From: an uncultured Alphaproteobacteria bacterium | GTDB taxonomy: Bacteria > Pseudomonadota > Alphaproteobacteria > Rs-D84 | NCBI GenBank assembly: GCA_934272785.1 | Contig: CAKQSE010000004.1 | Location: 1 to 64,000, forward strand | Direction: 5' to 3' | Length of the DNA: 64,000 nt | Position numbers and translations under genes: made by a program | Notes under the pieces: generated by a model | Told to the model about the DNA's origin: nothing | Databases searched by the model: none | What the model saw: only the letters and a program-made list of their open reading frames with translations | In this document: positions 59,604 through 64,000 of the stretch, one piece after another | Layout: the number at the start of each line of letters is the position of its first letter | Position numbering within the stretch: the first letter of the stretch is position 1

Positions 59604-59715
59604 TATTTTGCTCCTAAGATATTTATGGTTTCCCACATTCTTTTATCTGATTTTACCAAAAAATGCCGATTCGGTGCAAGAGCAAATACGCCACGCGACG
59701 CCGACACATCGTAAA

Positions 59716-59753
59716 AAATTAAAAACCGGCCATCATTTGATGACCGGCGAGAG
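59716..59753 (-). terminator. Terminator of cdaA
   Basis: On the minus strand CCGGTCATCA-AA-TGATGGCCGG, followed by TTTTTAATTTTTT. Confidence 0.75.
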
Positions 59754-59769
59754 TAATTACGAACGTAAT

Positions 59770-60531
59770 TTATTGTTTTTCCATAACTTTTGACAATTTC
59801 GCACGCAACTTTTTCATATCGTCGTATTTGGTGAACTTGCCCTTTTCAGCGATAGAAATGTCACCGCTTTCTTCGGACACGACCAAGACTGTTGCACTGG
59901 ACACCTCGGACAGGCCCAACGCCGCACGATGACGCGTGCCATATTTCCAATTCAGGTTATTTTGCGACAACGGCAAAATTCCACCCGCGTATGCAATACG
60001 TTCATTTTCAATTATAACCGCACCGTCATGCAATGGTGTTTTATTAAAGAATATCGTCAGCAATAATTCACTGGTGATAATCGCATCAATGCGAACGCCT
60101 TTTTTCTCGATGGCACTCTCGTCCAATGTTGTTGGGAATACAATCAATGCACCGGTATGTTTGGCCGACATATATTCAACCGCGCTGCAAATCGCGTCCA
60201 GGCTGCGTGTATCCTTGGTTGTGACGCCCCCCTTGCGGAACATTCGGGACCAGCCCTCTATATTCCCCATCAGTGCCATAAACTTGCGCAATTCTGGTTG
60301 GAATATAACAATCAACCCCAGTGACAAGAACAACGCCGTCCAATGCAAAAATCCGCCCAGCAAATCTAAATGCGCCCACGTTAAAACGAAACTGGTGAAC
60401 CACAACGCCGCCAGCCCCAGCAACCCGCGCACCAACCGTTCAGATGATGTGTTTTGAATAAAACTTCTGTAAAACAGCCATACAAAGACCGCAATTATCA
60501 GAATTTGAATCAGCCCCAGCCAATTAAACAT
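59770..60531 (-). CDS. cdaA: Diadenylate cyclase, CdaA type
   Basis: The enzyme makes cyclic di-AMP from two ATP. The 253-residue protein has three N-terminal TM helices (about 5-25, 35-53, 63-78), then the DAC domain with FNKTPLHDGAVIIE (DGA, residues 169-171) and YGTRHRAALGLSE (RHR, residues 200-202), both catalytic motifs intact. CdaR, the usual partner in Firmicutes, is absent. It lies 10 bp after the AsmA-like gene on the same strand. Confidence 0.93.
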   Translation of the reverse strand: MFNWLGLIQILIIAVFVWLFYRSFIQNTSSERLVRGLLGLAALWFTSFVLTWAHLDLLGGFLHWTALFLSLGLIVIFQPELRKFMALMGNIEGWSRMFRKGGVTTKDTRSLDAICSAVEYMSAKHTGALIVFPTTLDESAIEKKGVRIDAIITSELLLTIFFNKTPLHDGAVIIENERIAYAGGILPLSQNNLNWKYGTRHRAALGLSEVSSATVLVVSEESGDISIAEKGKFTKYDDMKKLRAKLSKVMEKQ

Positions 60532-60541
60532 TTTTATCTCC

Positions 60542-62668
60542 TTATGATTTTGTGTTATTTTCTTCTTTGTTTTGTTCTTCTGTAACCTGTTGCGTTGATG
60601 TTATAACAGTTTTTTCCAAATCTGCAACTGGTATATTCAACCAATCGGGATCATCACGCATTGGTGGCGCACCACGCGACATCGCCGTTTCACACGGATG
60701 TTCATCCGCCAGCCAGTTTTCCAACAAATCCCCAGCCAGCAGCCCGACGCCCGCACCCGCAACCAGGCCAATTCCACCGGTAAATGGTGCCAACAACAGA
60801 CCCAACCCTGTTGCCGACGCAACCTTGCCAGCGACAGCCGCGCCACTGATTTTTATATCGGGTTCCGCCAGGTTTCCGGTTATTTCAATCGAATTCACAA
60901 CATTTCCGGTCAGCGACAATTTAATGCCACGCACCGGCACCGTCGTCAATGCCATTTTTAACTTTTCCTTGCCCAAATCCAGACTGCCCGCCAGGCGCAG
61001 ATTTATTGCATTTGTTTCAACCGCGACACCCTGTTGCGTTTCAGCAACGCCATCACGGAATTTTGTATTCAACGCGACGCACGATATCTTCATTTGATTG
61101 TATTTCTTTTCAGACCGGAACATATCCTGGACACTGTGACGCAACGTGGTCAAGAAATCCGTCCCATACATATATGCGACCAACGCCGAATGCGCATATC
61201 CCGCGCCCGACGATTTCACCTGGACCGGACCGGTCGCGGTCGCCATCAATTCAGACAGCGTTGTCCCATTTCCCTGTAAATACGCATCAATATTCGTTGG
61301 CAAATCCGACAACAGGTCCGTTTCGCGCACCTGGGTCAATATTTTACCCACACTGATATCACGCCCACGCGCCGCGGCGATTACGAAATAGCGACCCTCG
61401 CCATCAATGTTGGCGTCCGCGCCAATTGTGATTTTGCCGCCACCCATCGAAACATCGCCATCAACACGCGCAACCCCATCGGCCAATTTTGCACGCACAT
61501 CAATATCACTGATGGCCAGGTCACGATACACAACCAATTTGCCGATTTTGACATTCAGATTTATGTTAAAATTACGCAATTCTTTCCCAAACAGTGGCGT
61601 ATCTTTGAACACGTTCAAATCACGTTTCGGACGCACCCATGTGCCCTGATACCATTCTGGAAATACCTGGGTCAGATTGATGGACTTTGATTCAACATTG
61701 GCATTTATCGCAATACGGGGACGGCCCCAATCCACACTGCCCGACAGGCGCACTTCGTTCCCACGGACCGAAAACGACGATTTGCGCAATGTCAATTTTG
61801 TGCGATCCAGACCGCCGGCAATATTCACGCGCATTGTCGGAATCTGGGTTAAATCCAATTGCAGCAACCGCCCCACCGCCGACACATCAGGAATATCGCC
61901 CTTGATAACAAAATCAATCGGGGCGCGGCTGGTTCCTTCCAGTGCGATATCCGCAATCAGTGCGTCCCCGCCCGTTGAAAACGCCACACGCACCGGATAC
62001 ACACGCCGTTCAGCATTGTATTCATAATATGACAATATAAATGGGAATACATCATCGCCATTTTTTATCCACCCGGTGTATTCACGCGTATCATCGCGCG
62101 GAACATAGCGTAATGAAAAATCCGCCAGTGAATATTTTTTATCAAACACATGCGCGGTCAGATTTCGCACCTCTACCCCGCCCAGGCCCGGATCTTCGAA
62201 CGGGAATTTCTTTGGTCCAGTGTCGGAATCATCTTTGGATTCTTCTTCTGTTTTCTTTTGATTCATTACAACCGAATATTCGCCCGCGGCATTTTTTTCC
62301 AGACAAACATCTGCATCATAAATTTTAACATTTTGAATCGTCGGCATTGGTCGGAACAGTGACAACAAATCCAACGTAACGTCTATCTTTTCGGCACTGA
62401 ACGCATATTTGTGCTTTGCCCATTCGGCATTTGGCACGCGCACCTGGTTTAGTTCAATACGCGGACGCAGTGAAAATTTCCACGACACATCGCCTGCAAT
62501 TTCAACCGGCATACCGGTGGCATTGCGCAATATAGACAAAACATTTCCGCGCAATGTTTCCAAATTCACCTGGCTGAGTGCGATAAAGAACGCAACCAAC
62601 AACCCGCCAAAGAACAGGACGATAACGCGCGCAATCATTAAAAATTTTCTTTTTCTTCTGGTTTTCAC
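60542..62668 (-). CDS. AsmA family protein
   Basis: The 708-residue protein starts with GTG (62668; GGGGGAAACAGG upstream). It has one N-terminal TM helix (MIARVIVLFFGGLLVAFFIAL), the AsmA head with GMPVEIAGDVSWKFSLRPRIELNQVRV, long beta-strand repeats and a C-terminal region with LKMALTTVPVRGIKLSLTGNVVNSIEITGNLAEPDIKI, then a Gly/Ala hydrophobic stretch (LGLLLAPFTGGIGLVAGAGVG). AsmA-like proteins are proposed bridges for phospholipid transport to the outer membrane. Confidence 0.9.
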   Translation of the reverse strand: MKTRRKRKFLMIARVIVLFFGGLLVAFFIALSQVNLETLRGNVLSILRNATGMPVEIAGDVSWKFSLRPRIELNQVRVPNAEWAKHKYAFSAEKIDVTLDLLSLFRPMPTIQNVKIYDADVCLEKNAAGEYSVVMNQKKTEEESKDDSDTGPKKFPFEDPGLGGVEVRNLTAHVFDKKYSLADFSLRYVPRDDTREYTGWIKNGDDVFPFILSYYEYNAERRVYPVRVAFSTGGDALIADIALEGTSRAPIDFVIKGDIPDVSAVGRLLQLDLTQIPTMRVNIAGGLDRTKLTLRKSSFSVRGNEVRLSGSVDWGRPRIAINANVESKSINLTQVFPEWYQGTWVRPKRDLNVFKDTPLFGKELRNFNINLNVKIGKLVVYRDLAISDIDVRAKLADGVARVDGDVSMGGGKITIGADANIDGEGRYFVIAAARGRDISVGKILTQVRETDLLSDLPTNIDAYLQGNGTTLSELMATATGPVQVKSSGAGYAHSALVAYMYGTDFLTTLRHSVQDMFRSEKKYNQMKISCVALNTKFRDGVAETQQGVAVETNAINLRLAGSLDLGKEKLKMALTTVPVRGIKLSLTGNVVNSIEITGNLAEPDIKISGAAVAGKVASATGLGLLLAPFTGGIGLVAGAGVGLLAGDLLENWLADEHPCETAMSRGAPPMRDDPDWLNIPVADLEKTVITSTQQVTEEQNKEENNTKS

Positions 62669-62685
62669 CCCTGTTTCCCCCAGGA

Positions 62686-63654
62686 TTATGGTAACTGGAA
62701 TTCAAAAAATTCCATAACCTGTGTCATAAATGCCGGCGGCGTTGCACGAAATGTCATTATGCGCCCCGTTGTCGGATGCTGGAACGTCAATTGATATGCA
62801 AACAAAAACAAATTATTTGTCGCCATCACACCACCCAGTGCATCTGGCGCACCGCGCCCGGCACCATACAACGCATCACCAACAATCGGCGCATTTAGCA
62901 CCAGTGCACTGTGCACACGCAATTGATGTGTGCGGCCGGTTTTCGGCGAAAACATAACCCACGACAGATGTTCGCCCGCCGTTGCCAGAACCTGGTATTC
63001 CGTGATTGCGCGTTGGGGCCGCTGGCCCGTGCCATTGTTCACACGGACTGGGGTGTCAAAAACCTGGCCCCGCGTCATATAATCGTCAATCGTTCCGCGT
63101 GGCGGTTTTACATCGCCGTTTAATAAAGCCAAATATTCCTTGTGCGCGGTTTTTGCCTGGAACGCGGTTGCCAAATTTTGCGCCGCATGCAGATTTTTTG
63201 CCACCACCAACAGGCCCGATGTTTCCCGATCCAAACGATGAACCAACGAAATCTTGTCATACGGGAACAATGCCGCCGCCATTTTATCCACAGATTTGCG
63301 GATTCCGCTGCCCCCCTGGACCGCCAGGCCGGCCGGCTTGTTAAAAACAACAATATCATCATCGCTGTGAATTATGCACTTGCGCAATTCTTCCAGGTCG
63401 CTAAGTGTGAAATTATCGCCACTTTCTGTTTTCTTGGTCCGCACAGCATATCCGGCAATTGTTGGTGGCACACGCACCGCATCACCGGCACGTAAAAATT
63501 CCTGGCCATGGACACGGCGTGAATTCACACGAATCTGTCCCCCACGGCACAGCCGATAAAACTCGCGCTGGGGCATAGATGGGAAATTGCGCAAGAACCA
63601 GCGCAATAAACGCACGCCATCTTCGGTCTGGGGAACTGTGATTACATCTGCCAT
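62686..63654 (-). CDS. RluC/RluD-type 23S rRNA pseudouridine synthase
   Basis: The 322-residue protein has an N-terminal S4-like domain (REFYRLCRGGQIRVNSRRVHG), the catalytic SLVHRLDRETSGLLVVAK with the essential Asp, and FSPKTGRTHQLRVHSA. Members modify 23S rRNA; the length and S4 domain fit RluC or RluD. The exact target site cannot be read. Thirteen bases separate it from the pilin gene at the window edge. Confidence 0.93.
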   Translation of the reverse strand: MADVITVPQTEDGVRLLRWFLRNFPSMPQREFYRLCRGGQIRVNSRRVHGQEFLRAGDAVRVPPTIAGYAVRTKKTESGDNFTLSDLEELRKCIIHSDDDIVVFNKPAGLAVQGGSGIRKSVDKMAAALFPYDKISLVHRLDRETSGLLVVAKNLHAAQNLATAFQAKTAHKEYLALLNGDVKPPRGTIDDYMTRGQVFDTPVRVNNGTGQRPQRAITEYQVLATAGEHLSWVMFSPKTGRTHQLRVHSALVLNAPIVGDALYGAGRGAPDALGGVMATNNLFLFAYQLTFQHPTTGRIMTFRATPPAFMTQVMEFFEFQLP

Positions 63655-63667
63655 TTACAAACGCCCA

Positions 63668-64000
63668 TTATTCACCGTATGTTATCTGGACGCTGTTTGT
63701 CGCGCCGGCACGATTACAATCGCCGACCGCACCGCCCTGTTTGCCATTAGACGCGGCATATCCAACCGAATCGGACCATGCCTTGGTCACAAAGTATTCG
63801 CAATCTGATTGCGACAGACCATCAATCGAAACCACAAACTGGCGCGAATTGGCCGGATCAACCGCCAATGTGTATGTCCCGCCATATGGGTTTTTATTCG
63901 TCATACCAATTGCACCAAATATCGTTGAATTGTTGATGTGTGAATAGTCATCAAATTCGCCCAGCAGCGTGCGAACCTGGGTCACCATTTGGACCACTTC
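63668..64000 (-). CDS. Type IV pilin-like (PilS/TcpA-type) protein, 5' end outside the window
   Basis: The open frame runs off the right edge, so only about 110 C-terminal residues are present. They show the type IVb pilin head pattern: VRTLLGEFDDYSHINNSTIFGAIGM, NPYGGTYTLAVDPANSRQFVVSIDG, and two Cys (SDCEYFV and GDCNRAG) enclosing the D-region loop, which is typical of the disulfide of PilS/TcpA-type pilins. The stop is at 63668-63670. The N-terminal prepilin signal cannot be checked. Confidence 0.7.
   Translation of the reverse strand, partial: EVVQMVTQVRTLLGEFDDYSHINNSTIFGAIGMTNKNPYGGTYTLAVDPANSRQFVVSIDGLSQSDCEYFVTKAWSDSVGYAASNGKQGGAVGDCNRAGATNSVQITYGE

Overview
The window is a piece of an alphaproteobacterial-type chromosome. 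The evidence is the long str-S10-spc-alpha ribosomal cluster without rpsD or adk inside it, an ftsE-ftsX-DUF218-plsC operon, TolB and Pal, and a class II aldolase. Many small secreted Cys-rich or fibre-like proteins, VirB2-like and PilS-like pilins and repeat-filled spacers suggest a small-genome, host-associated bacterium. A relative of uncultured gut Alphaproteobacteria such as 'Candidatus Enterousia' is my guess, not something the sequence proves.

Layout. 1-2.5 kb: the end of a secreted Cys-rich protein gene (cut by the window edge) and a predicted SAM-dependent transferase. 2.5-22.5 kb: the minus-strand translation cluster rpsL-rpsG-fusA-tuf-rpsJ-rplC-rplD-rplW-rplB-rpsS-rplV-rpsC-rplP-rpmC-rpsQ-rplN-rplX-rplE-rpsN-rpsH-rplF-rplR-rpsE-rpmD-rplO-secY, then rpsM-rpsK, then rpoA-rplQ. 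A small secreted-protein gene on the opposite strand separates rpsK from rpoA, and rpoA has its own consensus promoter. Several spacers carry hairpins that share loop sequences. 22.6-25.5 kb: two outer-membrane barrel proteins and mltG. 25.5-25.9 kb: tRNA-Pro(CGG) beside a broken duplicate of its 3' end and terminator. 26-29.2 kb: an acyl-CoA synthetase, a strongly folded candidate RNA, a lipoprotein and a small membrane protein. 29.2-30.8 kb: fabF and acpP.

31-38.5 kb: rbfA, a GNAT acetyltransferase and lepA are followed by six tandem paralogues of an unrecognised Cys-rich family and a tyrosine-recombinase-like protein lacking the catalytic residues. This array is the best candidate for an undescribed system. 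38.5-39.4 kb is a dense mosaic of dispersed palindromic repeats. 39.4-46.6 kb holds five secreted fibre-like proteins, including one with collagen-like Gly-X-Y tracts and one with a very recent 396-bp internal duplication; several share modules and a tail motif. 46.6-53 kb: an outer-membrane barrel, pal, ftsE-ftsX-DUF218-plsC, a secreted nuclease and tolB. 53-54.6 kb: a lone RHH regulator with a direct-repeat operator, a lone VirB2-like pilin and a lipoprotein. 54.7-64 kb: fba, an M16 peptidase, efp, ppa, dnaN, a CdaA-type diadenylate cyclase, an AsmA protein, an RluC/D-type pseudouridine synthase and the end of a type IV pilin-like gene.

Together these are mostly housekeeping genes (translation, fatty-acid synthesis, division, envelope) with accessory islands of secreted or surface proteins and repeats between them. 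Function calls rest on motifs read by eye; no database search was run.
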